Source: Planctomycetota bacterium (GTDB taxonomy: Bacteria; Planctomycetota; UBA1135; UBA2386). From it: DNA of 64,000 nucleotides. The notes below the pieces were generated by a model. That model was given only the letters and a program-made list of their open reading frames with translations. It had not been told where the DNA came from and searched no databases. The position numbers and the translations under genes are program-made. How positions within the stretch are numbered: the first letter of the stretch is position 1; the number at the start of each line of letters is the position of its first letter. Location of the stretch: contig JACKIB010000001.1 of NCBI GenBank assembly GCA_020638695.1, positions 62,001-126,000 of the forward strand. The letters are read 5' to 3'. Of this stretch, positions 16,845-27,462 are shown piece by piece.

Positions 16845-19373
16845 TCAGCGCAGCAGCTTGAAGGTCGGTCTGCGGCGCCCGGTGCTCAGCGTGACGACGT
16901 CGGTCAGGGTGAAGTCGAGCGACGTCGCGGTCGCGCCGTTGCCATCCGCGAACAACACCACCGGGGAGTCTTCGGCCGGCCACAGGCCGAACAACTCGCC
17001 GTCGTCGCCGAGAATGTCGTCGCCGTCACGGTCGGTGCCCGCGGCCAACAGGAAGGATCCCTTCTTGATCCCGGTGAACACGAACTTGTAGTTCTGCAGC
17101 CCGGTGGTCTCGACTTGGTAGAGCGTCTCGAGGGTGTCGGCGTCGACCAGCAGCACGTACACCGTCTCGTTGCCGGCCTGCTTGGCGCCGACGCGCAGGT
17201 TCACCGGAACCTCGGTTTGCACCTCGTCCTTGCCGTCGGTGAAGGTCAACAGCACCTTCGCCTGGTAGTCCCCGTCGCCAAGTCCGGTGCGGTCGATGTC
17301 GAACGCGAGCTTGCTGTACTCGAGGTTGGCGACCGGCGCCGAGAGGACCGGGTTCTTCAGCCACTGCACACCGCTCTGCGCGTAACTGATGCCCGATTTG
17401 CCGGCGACGTACGTCAGGTTGCCGGTGCCGCGGTTCTCCAGCGCGAGGCTGCCGGCGGTGTCGTTCGGTCCGAGGTTGAGGCTGCTCGGGGTCGCGACCA
17501 GGGTGGCCATCGACGGCGGCGTCCCCTTGGCGTCGAGCAGCGCCTTGTGCGCATCCATCAGCACGCCGCCATTGGGCAGGTTCTGCCCGGCTTGGGAGCT
17601 GGTGGTCAGGATCCCCTTCAGCACGCTCAGTGGGATGCCCGGGCGCACCGACAGGATCAATGCCGTCACCCCGGCGACGTGCGGGCAGGCCATCGAAGTG
17701 CCCTGGAGGAACCCGTAGCCCGCCTGCCGCTGGCTCCCGAAACCCGTAGCCACGGTGGACAGCACACCATCCCCGTAGCCATCGGCATCGCGGTCCTGCG
17801 TCGAGTCGCCGCCGGGCGCCCAGATGTCGATGTTCGAGGCGAAGTTCGAATACGGCGCGCGCGCCCGCACCGCGTCGGTGGAACCGACCGACAGCACGCT
17901 GCTGTAGCCCGCCGGGTAGTTGACGGTCGACGTGTTGTCGTTGCCGGCCGCGGCGATCAGCAGCACACCGGCCGCATTGGCATCGGCGCACGCGCTCTCC
18001 ATCACCTGCGATGCGCCCGGGCCGCCCAGGCTCATGTTGAGCACGTCACACCGCTTGGCCGGCACCGTACCCGACGAATTCTGCAACCCGGCGGCGAACA
18101 GGATGCCGTTGGCAATGTCGTCGAGCGTGCCGCGGCCGCCCTTGCCCAGGGCGCGCAGCGGCATCAGCTTGCAGTTCCAGTCGATCCCCGCCACCCCGTC
18201 GCCGTTGTCGCTCTTTGCACCGATCGTGCCCGCCACGTGGGTGCCGTGGAACGAGCTCGGCTGCACGCCACCACCCGACCCCGGATCGTCTGGGTTCGGG
18301 TCACGACCGTCTCCGTCCAGCGCGATGTCCGGATCGGAGATCAGGTCGTAGCCGTCGATCAACCGACCGGCGAGGTCGGGATGCCCGAGCACCACGCCGG
18401 TGTCCAACACGCCGACGATCACGTCCGGTGATCCAGTGGTGATGTCCCACGCCTGCGGCAGCTTGATCTGACGGTAGTGCCACTGGTGCTTGTAGTGGGT
18501 GTCGTTTGGCTCGGCGAATGCGTGGTAGACGTAGTTCGGCGACGCCGCGCGCACGCCCGGCATCGCAGCGATCCGGCGCGCCAGCAGCGCGGTCTGCAAC
18601 TCGAGACTCTGTTCCAGCTCGGCACCCTGGGCGCGCGTCGCCAGCGGCGCGGTGGGGACCAGTCGGTAGACCGCGATCGGCCCCCCGCCAGGCCGCACCT
18701 CGACCGCGCCGGGCACGTCGAGCGCCACCGGAGCCACCGCGGCGGCGCGCAACACCACCACTTCCCCCGGCCGCATCTCGTGGTGCGCGCCGAGATAGCG
18801 CGCTTGCGGAGCGCTGTTCGGCGTGCTGACCAGCCCGGCGATCGGGAGCGCACGCGGCGCGCCGATCGCCGGCGCCTCGGCGGTCAGGTGCACCGTGTAC
18901 CGGGTGGCCCGCTGGCCGGCCGCGACCACCACGTCGAACGCCGCAACCGCCACGTCGAACGAACTCGACTCCCCGGGGGCGAGACACAGGAGTTCCCGGC
19001 CACTCTCGATCTCGAACACCCGGCAACTCGCCCGTTCCCCGGCATCCAGCGCGATCGACACGTGCAGTTTGCCGGTGACCCGCACCCGGAGCACATCCTG
19101 CGGATCGACGCTCGGCGTCACCTGACCGCGCAGTCGCCGCACATCGCCGAGCGCCAGCGCACCGGCATCCTCGGCGTGGAACGCCTCGTCGTTCCACCGG
19201 TGCTCGAGGTACTCGACGCCCCCCGCCGCGAGGCTGGGGATCGTGATCTGCCCGCCGAGCGTGTCGCCCCGCGGCGGGGTGACGCCCGAGCCACCACCAC
19301 CGCCGCACGCGGCGAGCAAAGTCAGGCAAGCGAGGACGGGAAGGCGGGAGGAGCGGGGCGAGCGCGGGTTCAT
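16845..19373 (-). CDS. Subtilisin-family (S8) serine protease lipoprotein
   Basis: The ATG at 19373 opens a lipoprotein signal (LPVLACLTLLAAC) followed by a glycine run. The catalytic triad of this 842-residue protein is complete: Asp324 in GVLDTGVVLGHPD, His376 in FHGTHVAGTIG and Ser560 in QGTSMACPHVAG, with the oxyanion Asn478 in AAAGND. Residues about 170-300 look like the propeptide, ending FAEPNDTHYKHQWHYRQIKL as in fervidolysin-like proteases. After the catalytic domain come strand-rich modules, including a choice-of-anchor-like segment and a DRDGDDILGDDGE loop that may bind calcium. It is expected on the cell surface. Upstream a TAGAGT hexamer on the minus strand (19408-19403) overlaps the end of the palindromic repeat. 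Confidence 0.85.
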   Translation of the reverse strand: MNPRSPRSSRLPVLACLTLLAACGGGGGSGVTPPRGDTLGGQITIPSLAAGGVEYLEHRWNDEAFHAEDAGALALGDVRRLRGQVTPSVDPQDVLRVRVTGKLHVSIALDAGERASCRVFEIESGRELLCLAPGESSSFDVAVAAFDVVVAAGQRATRYTVHLTAEAPAIGAPRALPIAGLVSTPNSAPQARYLGAHHEMRPGEVVVLRAAAVAPVALDVPGAVEVRPGGGPIAVYRLVPTAPLATRAQGAELEQSLELQTALLARRIAAMPGVRAASPNYVYHAFAEPNDTHYKHQWHYRQIKLPQAWDITTGSPDVIVGVLDTGVVLGHPDLAGRLIDGYDLISDPDIALDGDGRDPNPDDPGSGGGVQPSSFHGTHVAGTIGAKSDNGDGVAGIDWNCKLMPLRALGKGGRGTLDDIANGILFAAGLQNSSGTVPAKRCDVLNMSLGGPGASQVMESACADANAAGVLLIAAAGNDNTSTVNYPAGYSSVLSVGSTDAVRARAPYSNFASNIDIWAPGGDSTQDRDADGYGDGVLSTVATGFGSQRQAGYGFLQGTSMACPHVAGVTALILSVRPGIPLSVLKGILTTSSQAGQNLPNGGVLMDAHKALLDAKGTPPSMATLVATPSSLNLGPNDTAGSLALENRGTGNLTYVAGKSGISYAQSGVQWLKNPVLSAPVANLEYSKLAFDIDRTGLGDGDYQAKVLLTFTDGKDEVQTEVPVNLRVGAKQAGNETVYVLLVDADTLETLYQVETTGLQNYKFVFTGIKKGSFLLAAGTDRDGDDILGDDGELFGLWPAEDSPVVLFADGNGATATSLDFTLTDVVTLSTGRRRPTFKLLR

Positions 19374-19405
19374 GGTGAGTTCGGGATGCAGGTTGGGGAC
19401 CACTC

Positions 19406-19585
19406 TAGCCCGGACTACTCGTGAGCAGCGTCGCGAGATCGTGCAAGGTTGTTGCTGGCAAGGAGAACGGCAGGTTCTGCCCGGAGGCGGGGTGCCTCCC
19501 CGTCGAGGAGCAGGTTCTGACGTTCGACGAAGCCAGCAGCGAACTTGCGCGATCGCAGCAGCTCGGTCACGAATAGTCCGGGCTA
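19406..19585 (+). repeat. 180-bp palindromic dispersed element, copy 1
   Basis: The ends are inverted: TAGCCCGGACTA at the left and TAGTCCGGGCTA at the right. About 45 bases at each side pair imperfectly, and the pairing continues to a central CGGGG-TGCCT-CCCCG hairpin, so the whole element could fold on itself. The plus strand holds a 51-codon frame at 19421-19576 (GTG to TAG) and the minus strand another of the same length at 19570-19415. Terminal TA on both sides would fit insertion into TA. It lies just upstream of the protease gene. Confidence 0.85.
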
Positions 19586-19932
19586 TGGCGTGTGTCCGAA
19601 GTTCGTACATGTGCCGTCGAGTCATGCGGTTCGCTCGCAAGGAGCTGCGATGACACGGCTCGTTGGTGGACAGGCTGAGGAGCTGCGACACCGTGGGCGG
19701 GCCGTAGGGCCGGCGACATATGCGACGGACTTCGGGGACACCCCAGTCCGCATTCCCCCATCACTCGACGGCTGCACGGCCACATCCCCGCGCGGGCTGT
19801 TTCGGGACCCTGACTCGCCGCACGACCGGCACGCAGTCCGACCGCACCGACGCAACGAACAGAGCGCCACGGAGTCACCGTTGACGCGGTATGCGGGTTA
19901 CGCCGCGGCGCGGACCCGCGGAACGTGCGTGG
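19586..19932. other. Intergenic region with no recognised gene
   Basis: These 347 bases lie between the palindromic element and the end of atpC. No reading frame on either strand resembles a known protein, and no RNA gene was recognised. It may hold the ATP operon terminator, but no strong hairpin with a T run was found. Confidence 0.4.
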
Positions 19933-20361
19933 CTACAGGTGCCCGGTCCCGCTGCGACGCCGGCCCAGCATCTGCCGCAGCAGCGCTCGTTGCAACGCGG
20001 CCTCTGCCTTGGGCAGGTTGATGTCGATGCGGTTGCGTTCGGCGATCCGCTCTCGGGCGCGCTTCTCCGCCTCGGCCGCGCGCTCGAGATCGATCTCCTG
20101 GGCCAACTCACCCGCCTCGCAGATCAACGACAACACGTTGTCGCGCATCTCGGCGAAGCCGTCGGTGACCAGCATCTCCTCGGTGCGGCCGTCGAGCTCG
20201 TGGATGGTGACGATGCCCGGTTTGGTCGCGGTGAGCAGGGGTGCGTGATTCGGCAGGATCCCGTAGCTGCCGTCGACCCCCATGAACTGCACCGACGCGA
20301 CCTTGCGGTCGACGACGGTCTTCTGTGGCGTGACGACGCGGAAGTGCAGTTCGCTGGCCAT
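19933..20361 (-). CDS. atpC: ATP synthase F1 subunit epsilon
   Basis: This 142-residue subunit of the central stalk couples rotation and regulates ATP hydrolysis. The N-terminal beta-sandwich is clear (LHFRVVTPQKTVVDRKVASV; GSYGILPNHAPLLTAT). The C-terminal helical part is rich in Ala, Arg and Glu (DLERAAEAEKRARERIAE), as in the inhibitory helices. It is the last gene of the operon, 9 bases after atpD. Confidence 0.95.
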   Translation of the reverse strand: MASELHFRVVTPQKTVVDRKVASVQFMGVDGSYGILPNHAPLLTATKPGIVTIHELDGRTEEMLVTDGFAEMRDNVLSLICEAGELAQEIDLERAAEAEKRARERIAERNRIDINLPKAEAALQRALLRQMLGRRRSGTGHL

Positions 20362-20370
20362 CGGTTGCTC

Positions 20371-21843
20371 CTAGCCGCGCATCTTGGCGGCCTTGGCCAC
20401 CGCTTCCTCGATCGCGCCGACCATGTAGAACGCCTGTTCCGGCAGGTCGTCGTGCTTGCCCTCGAGGATCTCCTTGAACGAGCGGACGGTGTCCTCACGC
20501 TTGCAGAAGATGCCCGGGGTGCCGGTGAACGTCTCGGCCACGAAGAACGGCTGGGCGAGGAAGCGCTGGATTCGACGCGCGCGGTTCACCACCTGCTTGT
20601 CCTCGTCGCTCAGCTCCTCCATTCCGAGGATCGCGATGATGTCGCGCAGGTCCTGGTAGCGCTGCAGGGTCTTCTGCACGTCGCGGGCCACCTGGTAGTG
20701 CTCCTCACCCACGGTATCGGGCGACAACATCTTGGAGGTCGACTTCAACGGATCGACCGCCGGGTAGATGCCGAGCTCGGCGATCTGCCGCTCCAGAATG
20801 ATGGTCGAGTCGAGGTGGGCGAAGGTCGCCACCGGTGCCGGGTCGGTGATGTCGTCTGCCGGCACGTAGACCGCCTGCATCGACGTGACCGAGCCGCGCT
20901 TGGTCGAGGTGATCCGCTCCTGCAAGGCACCCATCTCGGACGCCATGGTCGGCTGGTATCCCACCGCGGACGGCAGACGGCCGAGCAGTGCCGACACCTC
21001 GGAGCCCGCCTGCACGAAGCGGAACACATTGTCGACGAACAGCAGCACGTCCTTGCCCTCGACGTCGCGGAAGTACTCCGCCATCGTCAGGCCGGTCAGG
21101 CCCACTCGCAGGCGCGCGCCCGGCGGCTCGTTCATCTGGCCGAACACCAGCACCGCGTTGTCGAGCACCGACTGCTTCTCGCCGGATGGTGCGGTGTACT
21201 CCGACTCCGCCATCTCCAGCCACAGGTCGTTGCCCTCGCGGGTACGCTCACCCACGCCGCAGAACACCGAGAAGCCGCCCTTCTCCACCGCGGTGACTCG
21301 GATGAGCTCCTGGATGAGCACGGTCTTGCCGACGCCGGCACCGCCGAACAGGCCGATCTTGCCGCCCTTGGCGAACGGGCACAGCAGGTCGATGACCTTG
21401 ATGCCCGTCTCGAACACCACGTCGATCGTCTCCTGGTCCTCGAACTTCGGCGCTTCGCGGTGGATTGGGTGGTAGTCGGTCGCCTTGACCGCGCCGATCA
21501 CGTCGCCGGTGCGCGGGTGCTTCACGCCGGCGTCCAGCGGTCGCCCGAGCGTGTCGAACAGGCGCCCCATGGTGCCCGGGCCGACCGGCACCTTGATCGG
21601 GCCACCGGTGTCGGTCGCCGGCATGCCGCGGCGGACGCCGTCGGTCGACGACATCGCGACGGTGCGCACCGTCGAGTTGCCGAGCTGCTGCGCCACCTCG
21701 AGCACGAGGTCGATGCCGCTCTTGTCGTCCTTCAGGGTGATGGCGTTGTAGATCGCCGGCAGGTGGCCCTCGGGGAACTCGACGTCCACCACGGGGCCGA
21801 ACACCTGGAGAATCTTGCCTTGCATGGTCGCGGTGGCGCTCAC
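20371..21843 (-). CDS. atpD: ATP synthase F1 subunit beta
   Basis: This is the catalytic subunit of F1. The P-loop GGAGVGKTVLIQEL, the GERTREGND motif and the ALLGRLPSAVGYQPT segment are all present, so the protein should be active. The GTG at 21843 is preferred because GAGGA lies 9 bases upstream, giving a 490-residue protein starting VSATATMQGKIL. An ATG six codons downstream is the alternative and has no ribosome site. A small gap of 61 bases separates it from atpG. Confidence 0.96.
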   Translation of the reverse strand: MSATATMQGKILQVFGPVVDVEFPEGHLPAIYNAITLKDDKSGIDLVLEVAQQLGNSTVRTVAMSSTDGVRRGMPATDTGGPIKVPVGPGTMGRLFDTLGRPLDAGVKHPRTGDVIGAVKATDYHPIHREAPKFEDQETIDVVFETGIKVIDLLCPFAKGGKIGLFGGAGVGKTVLIQELIRVTAVEKGGFSVFCGVGERTREGNDLWLEMAESEYTAPSGEKQSVLDNAVLVFGQMNEPPGARLRVGLTGLTMAEYFRDVEGKDVLLFVDNVFRFVQAGSEVSALLGRLPSAVGYQPTMASEMGALQERITSTKRGSVTSMQAVYVPADDITDPAPVATFAHLDSTIILERQIAELGIYPAVDPLKSTSKMLSPDTVGEEHYQVARDVQKTLQRYQDLRDIIAILGMEELSDEDKQVVNRARRIQRFLAQPFFVAETFTGTPGIFCKREDTVRSFKEILEGKHDDLPEQAFYMVGAIEEAVAKAAKMRG

Positions 21844-21904
21844 GATCGGATGTCCTCGGTCTGCAGTAGCTCTGCGCTGTGAAGTAGTTCTGTTGCTCGC
21901 GCGG

Positions 21905-22789
21905 TCACACCGCGCTGGCGCCACCGACGATGTCGAGCAGCTCCTTGGTGATGCCCTCTTGGCGGGCGCGGTTGTAGACCTTCTTCAGGTCCTTGCCCAT
22001 TCGCTTCGCGGCGTCCGATGCGGCCTTCATCGCCATCCGGCGCGAGGCGTGCTCGGATGCCTGCGACTCGAGGATCGCGTCGTAGACGACCGTCTCGAGG
22101 TAGCGCGGAATGAGCCGCTGGAAGATCGTGTCCGGGTCTGGCTCGAGCATGTAGTCCTGCTTCTGCCCACTCGGCGTCACGTCCCCCCCGGTGGCGATGT
22201 CGCCGATCGGCAGGAACTGGGTCGGGGTGGCGACGAACTTCGCGACCGACACGAACTCGGTGAACAGCACCACGACCTCGTCGACTTCGCGCCGCTCGAA
22301 CGCGTCGACCAGCACGTTCGACACCATCTTCGCGGCCGCGAAGTCGGCCTTGTCGAGCGGCGGCTCGACGAAGAACTTCTCGATCTGGTAGCCGCGCTTG
22401 TAGAGGTAGTGGTAGCCCTTCTTGCCGTAGCAGTAGAGCTTGAAGCGGTGGCCCGGGTTCTGCGCGAGCTTCGCCCGCTCGAACTCGTGGAAGGTCGCGA
22501 GCAGGTTCGAGTTGTAGGCGCCGCACAGCCCGCGGTCCGAGGAGATCACCAACACGCCGGTGGTCTTCACCTCGCGCCGATCGAACAGCGGCAGCGAGGC
22601 GTCGTTGCCGACGAACTCCGCCAGGTGGTCGATGAGGTTGCGGATCTCCGCGGTGTACGGGCGCAGCGACTGCGCGGCGGCCTGGGCCTTGCGCAGCTTC
22701 ATGGACGCCACCATCTCCATCGCGCCGGTGATCTTGGCGATCCCGGCGACCGACTTGATGCGGATCCGCAGCTCCTTGACGTTGGCCAT
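21905..22789 (-). CDS. atpG: ATP synthase F1 subunit gamma
   Basis: This 294-residue rotor shaft subunit starts MANVKELRIRIKSVAGIAKI and carries the conserved MVASMKLRKAQ near the N-terminus and KAASDAAKRMGKDL near the C-terminus. The long coiled-coil ends and the central Rossmann-like part (VLVISSDRGLCGAYNSNL) are as expected. It lies 34 bases after atpA. Confidence 0.96.
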   Translation of the reverse strand: MANVKELRIRIKSVAGIAKITGAMEMVASMKLRKAQAAAQSLRPYTAEIRNLIDHLAEFVGNDASLPLFDRREVKTTGVLVISSDRGLCGAYNSNLLATFHEFERAKLAQNPGHRFKLYCYGKKGYHYLYKRGYQIEKFFVEPPLDKADFAAAKMVSNVLVDAFERREVDEVVVLFTEFVSVAKFVATPTQFLPIGDIATGGDVTPSGQKQDYMLEPDPDTIFQRLIPRYLETVVYDAILESQASEHASRRMAMKAASDAAKRMGKDLKKVYNRARQEGITKELLDIVGGASAV

Positions 22790-22823
22790 AGTGTGCGCTC
22801 AGGGCGGCACGCCGCGAGGCGTG

Positions 22824-24365
<1,542 letters not shown>

Positions 24366-24404
24366 CGGGGGAGTCGTATGCGTGAGTCGGTTCGGAGCGA
24401 CGGA

Positions 24405-24953
24405 TCAGATCGCCGCTTCGCGGAGGCGACGCTCCAAGTCTTCGAGGGCGGTGGCGACCGAGCCGTCGTACAGGGTGTTGCCGATACGGATCCGGACGCC
24501 GCCGATCAGTTCGGGATGCACGGCCACGTCGAGCGCGACCTCAGGGGAGCTACCCGGGCGGGCGGCCAGCGACCGCGCGCGCAATTCGACCGCGGCGCGT
24601 GACGCGTCGTCCAGCGGCTTGGCAGTCTCGACCGCCACCAGCACGATGCCGCGCGCGGCGCGAACCAGAGGAGCGAACGCGCCGGCGAGTTCCGGCAGGA
24701 CCGCGACCCGGTGGCGCTCCAGTACGACGCCGATCAGGTTCTTGGTCAGCGCGTGGCCGTCGCCCAACGCCTTGTCGAGCAGGCTGCGGCGCTGCGCCGA
24801 AGGGGTGTCCGGACTCAGCACCGCATTCGCGACCACCTCGTCCGCGAACACCGCGTGGAGTCGCTCGAGGTCCTGGGCGACCGCGTCCACCGCGCCGGCA
24901 TCCGACGCGACCTCGAACAGGGCCTTTGCGTAGCGTTGTGCGAGCAGACTCAT
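24405..24953 (-). CDS. atpH: ATP synthase F1 subunit delta
   Basis: This 182-residue peripheral stalk subunit (OSCP family) starts LAQRYAKALFEVA, the usual N-terminal helix. The C-terminal GGVRIRIGNTLYDGSVATAL is the typical family signature. It lies 7 bases after atpF. Confidence 0.95.
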   Translation of the reverse strand: MSLLAQRYAKALFEVASDAGAVDAVAQDLERLHAVFADEVVANAVLSPDTPSAQRRSLLDKALGDGHALTKNLIGVVLERHRVAVLPELAGAFAPLVRAARGIVLVAVETAKPLDDASRAAVELRARSLAARPGSSPEVALDVAVHPELIGGVRIRIGNTLYDGSVATALEDLERRLREAAI

Positions 24954-24960
24954 CGTCGAT

Positions 24961-25482
24961 TCAGCGGGCCAGGAACTCGTTGACCAGCTTGCGGTGCGCG
25001 TCGTCGTCGACGTCGCGCTGCAGCAGCTTGCCGGTCGAGGCGATGGTCAGGTCGACCACCTCCTGCCGGATCTCCATCAGGGCACGTCGCTTCGCCGCTT
25101 CGATGTCCTGCCGCGCCTTGGCGATCTGCCGATCGGCCTCGGCCTTGGCTGCAGCGACGGCCTCCTGGGCCTGAGCCTCCGCTCGCGCCTGGGCGTCCTG
25201 CACCATCTTGCGCGCCTCGGCTCGAGCTTCCTCGCGTTCGGCCTGGGCCTGGGCGACCGCGGCCTCGGCGGCCTTGCGCGCCTCCTCGGCGGCCACCGCG
25301 GCCTGCTCGACCTTCTTGTCGCGTTCGTCGAGCGCCCGAACGATCGGGCCGAACACGAACTTGATCATCAGCGGCAACGACAGCCCGAAGATGAGCAGAG
25401 TCCAGAAGATGACTCCTGGCTTCCACTCGAACAGGTTGAAGCCGCCGCCTTCGGCGAGGTGCAGCGCAGCGAGCACGCCCAT
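24961..25482 (-). CDS. atpF: ATP synthase F0 subunit b
   Basis: This 173-residue subunit has one membrane segment near the N-terminus (PGVIFWTLLIFGLSLPLMIK). It is followed by a long alanine- and charge-rich coiled coil of about 110 residues that forms the peripheral stalk. Only one b-type gene is present, so the stalk is probably a homodimer. Confidence 0.95.
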   Translation of the reverse strand: MGVLAALHLAEGGGFNLFEWKPGVIFWTLLIFGLSLPLMIKFVFGPIVRALDERDKKVEQAAVAAEEARKAAEAAVAQAQAEREEARAEARKMVQDAQARAEAQAQEAVAAAKAEADRQIAKARQDIEAAKRRALMEIRQEVVDLTIASTGKLLQRDVDDDAHRKLVNEFLAR

Positions 25483-25500
25483 GGTGACCTCGGCTGCCGC

Positions 25501-25836
25501 CTACTTGAAGGACAGCAGCAGCGCGATCACTGCCGCGAACAGCGCAACACCCTCGACGAGGGCCGCCATCAGCAGGGCGTTGCCCTTGATGGTGTCGGCC
25601 GCCTCGGGTTGCCGAGCGATACCCGCGCCGGCCTGACCACCGATCTGGCCGATGCCGATGCCCGCGCCGATCGCCGCGCCGCCGGCCGCCAGGCCGACGC
25701 CGAAGCCGGGGCCGAGGTTGCCGGACATGGCGAGCTTGTTCGCCGCTTCGGCTGCCTTCTCGGCAGCGTCCTGGGGAATCACCGCGGCGAGGGTGTCCAG
25801 CGCCAGCGGGGCCATCTCGAGAATCGTGGAGAGCAT
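25501..25836 (-). CDS. atpE: ATP synthase F0 subunit c
   Basis: The proton-carrying rotor subunit is 111 residues, longer than the usual 75-90 because of an N-terminal extension of about 40. Helix 1 has the glycine-rich GAGIGIGQIGGQAGAG, the loop has ARQPEA, and helix 2 carries the essential Glu95 in ALVEGVALF. A Gln in helix 1 is also found in chloroplast proton-type rings. The Ser/Thr that follows the Glu in sodium-binding rings is absent (Gly here), so proton coupling is inferred. Confidence 0.94.
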   Translation of the reverse strand: MLSTILEMAPLALDTLAAVIPQDAAEKAAEAANKLAMSGNLGPGFGVGLAAGGAAIGAGIGIGQIGGQAGAGIARQPEAADTIKGNALLMAALVEGVALFAAVIALLLSFK

Positions 25837-25888
25837 TTTCAGTCCTTCGTTCGGGAAGAGTCTTGGAGGAGGTTCAGACGGTCCGGCG

Positions 25889-26845
25889 TCAGTGCGCCGG
25901 GTGCATGGCCTGGTGGATGAAGATGACGCTCAGGTAGGTGAACACGTACGCCTGCAGCAGGGCGACGAAGCCCTCGATGATCATGATGAACACGCTCATG
26001 CCCACCGCAGGGACCGCGGTCATCGACGCGAGCATTGCGCTGCCCCCCACCATCTTGGCGAACAAGAACAGCATGCCGATGAAGGCGTACACCACCATGT
26101 GGCCGCCGAGCATGTTGGCGAACAATCGCACCATCAAGGCGAACGGCTTGATGAACAGGCCGATCAGCTCGATCGGCGCCATCAGCAGGATGAGTGGGAT
26201 CGGCAATCCGTGCGGCAGCAGATTCTTGAAGAACCCGACCACGCCCTGTTGCTTGAAGCCGAACAGCAGCATGCACAGGAAGGTCACCACGGCCAGCGTG
26301 CCAGTGACGTAGAACGTCGCAGTCGCCGTCACCCCGATCACCGGCAGCAGGCCGAGCAGGTTCATGAAGGCGATGAAGAAGAACAGATACATGAAGAACG
26401 GCGCCCACTTGCGCCCCTCTTCCGGCCCCATCACCGCGTAGACCAATTCGTCGCGCAGCCAGTGGCACCAGCCGCGGAACACGCGCACGAAGCCGCTCGG
26501 TCTGCTGTCGAAGCTGCCCTTCACCAGCGCGAACACCAGCAGGATCAACACCACCGCGAACAGCTGGAACAGGTTGGTGTTGTAGAACGTCGCCAGCCCC
26601 TCTTCGCCGCGTGCCCCGACGCCGAACATGGCGTGTGGCAGCAGGTGCACGAAGTTGCGCAGGAAGAAGTCCTTGTCCGGGGTCTGCAGGAGCGGCGGAT
26701 AGTCCTCGCTGCCGTGACCGCCGTGTGATGCGGAGTGCGGTGCACCGCCGTGCGACGGCTCGCCGTGCGCCTGTGCCGACAGAGCGGGCGCTGCGACCCA
26801 CAACAGGGCCAGCGCCGCGACGAATACGAGCAGCCTGCGAAGCAT
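25889..26845 (-). CDS. atpB: ATP synthase F0 subunit a
   Basis: This 318-residue membrane subunit forms the half channels. The ATG at 26845 gives a signal-like N-terminal segment (LVFVAALALLWVAAPALSAQ) and then a His/Gly/Ser-rich stretch (HGEPSHGGAPHSASHGGHG) before the first transport helix. The essential Arg is in LMVRLFANMLGGHM. The C-terminus has the expected two helices (GMSVFIMIIEGFVALLQAYV). The long His-rich leader may be periplasmic; its role is unknown. Confidence 0.94.
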   Translation of the reverse strand: MLRRLLVFVAALALLWVAAPALSAQAHGEPSHGGAPHSASHGGHGSEDYPPLLQTPDKDFFLRNFVHLLPHAMFGVGARGEEGLATFYNTNLFQLFAVVLILLVFALVKGSFDSRPSGFVRVFRGWCHWLRDELVYAVMGPEEGRKWAPFFMYLFFFIAFMNLLGLLPVIGVTATATFYVTGTLAVVTFLCMLLFGFKQQGVVGFFKNLLPHGLPIPLILLMAPIELIGLFIKPFALMVRLFANMLGGHMVVYAFIGMLFLFAKMVGGSAMLASMTAVPAVGMSVFIMIIEGFVALLQAYVFTYLSVIFIHQAMHPAH

Positions 26846-26874
26846 CGGGTTCGACCGGTTGGGCGTTGTGAGGC

Positions 26875-27462
26875 TCACGGCGCAGTTGGGGACGACGAGG
26901 GTGCGGGACAAGCGGAAGTTCGATCCGGCACCGCGGCCTGGCCCCGCGCACGGGCGTCGAGGGCACGCGCCATGAGCACGGTCCCGGCGCCGCGGAAGAG
27001 CACCGCGGCACCTGCCAGGGCCAGTCCAAATGCCGCTAGCTCGCTGAATTTCACCCCGACAGCAAACAATCCGACGACCCCCAGGACGACCGCGGCGAAC
27101 TGCAGCGCGACGTCGAGCACCAGCCCGCGGAGGAACGCGGTCCCGCCATGTGGACCGACGCGGGCGAACGCACCCCGCGCCAGGATGAAGTTGCCGAGCA
27201 TCCCGGCGACCGCGCCGGCGGCGGCGCCCCACACCAGGTAGATGCGCGCCGACCCCGGCAACCGCGACTCGGGCAACGCGGTCAGCGCGAGCACGAGCGC
27301 GACCAACACGCACGACGATCCCACGGCAGCGGCGCGCAGCACCACGCGGGTACCCTCGGCGTGCGGATTCGGATGCAAGGTGGGCGGGGGCAAGAGGGGC
27401 GAACGAGACAGGAGAAGGCGAGAGGGCCGGCGCGCCGGACGCTCAGTCCGGGGCACCGACAT
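26875..27462 (-). CDS. atpI: AtpI-like ATP synthase assembly membrane protein
   Basis: This 195-residue protein has four predicted membrane helices in the AtpI arrangement (GSSCVLVALVLALTAL; YLVWGAAAGAVAGMLGNFIL; VALQFAAVVLGVVGLFAVG; FGLALAGAAVLFR). It occupies the position before atpB where atpI normally lies. Sequence conservation is low, so the call rests on topology and order. It overlaps the preceding atpZ-like gene by 20 bases. Confidence 0.65.
   Translation of the reverse strand: MSVPRTERPARRPSRLLLSRSPLLPPPTLHPNPHAEGTRVVLRAAAVGSSCVLVALVLALTALPESRLPGSARIYLVWGAAAGAVAGMLGNFILARGAFARVGPHGGTAFLRGLVLDVALQFAAVVLGVVGLFAVGVKFSELAAFGLALAGAAVLFRGAGTVLMARALDARARGQAAVPDRTSACPAPSSSPTAP

Noticed and set aside
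14113..17091. A frame of nearly 1000 codons running through the kinase end and past it.
   Set aside because: It is out of frame with the kinase and antisense to the oxygenase-like gene, with Arg/Pro-rich shadow composition.
25501..25836. Sodium-type ATP synthase suggested by a Gln in helix 1 of subunit c.
   Set aside because: The residue after the essential Glu is Gly, not Ser or Thr; proton-type rings of chloroplasts have the same Gln.
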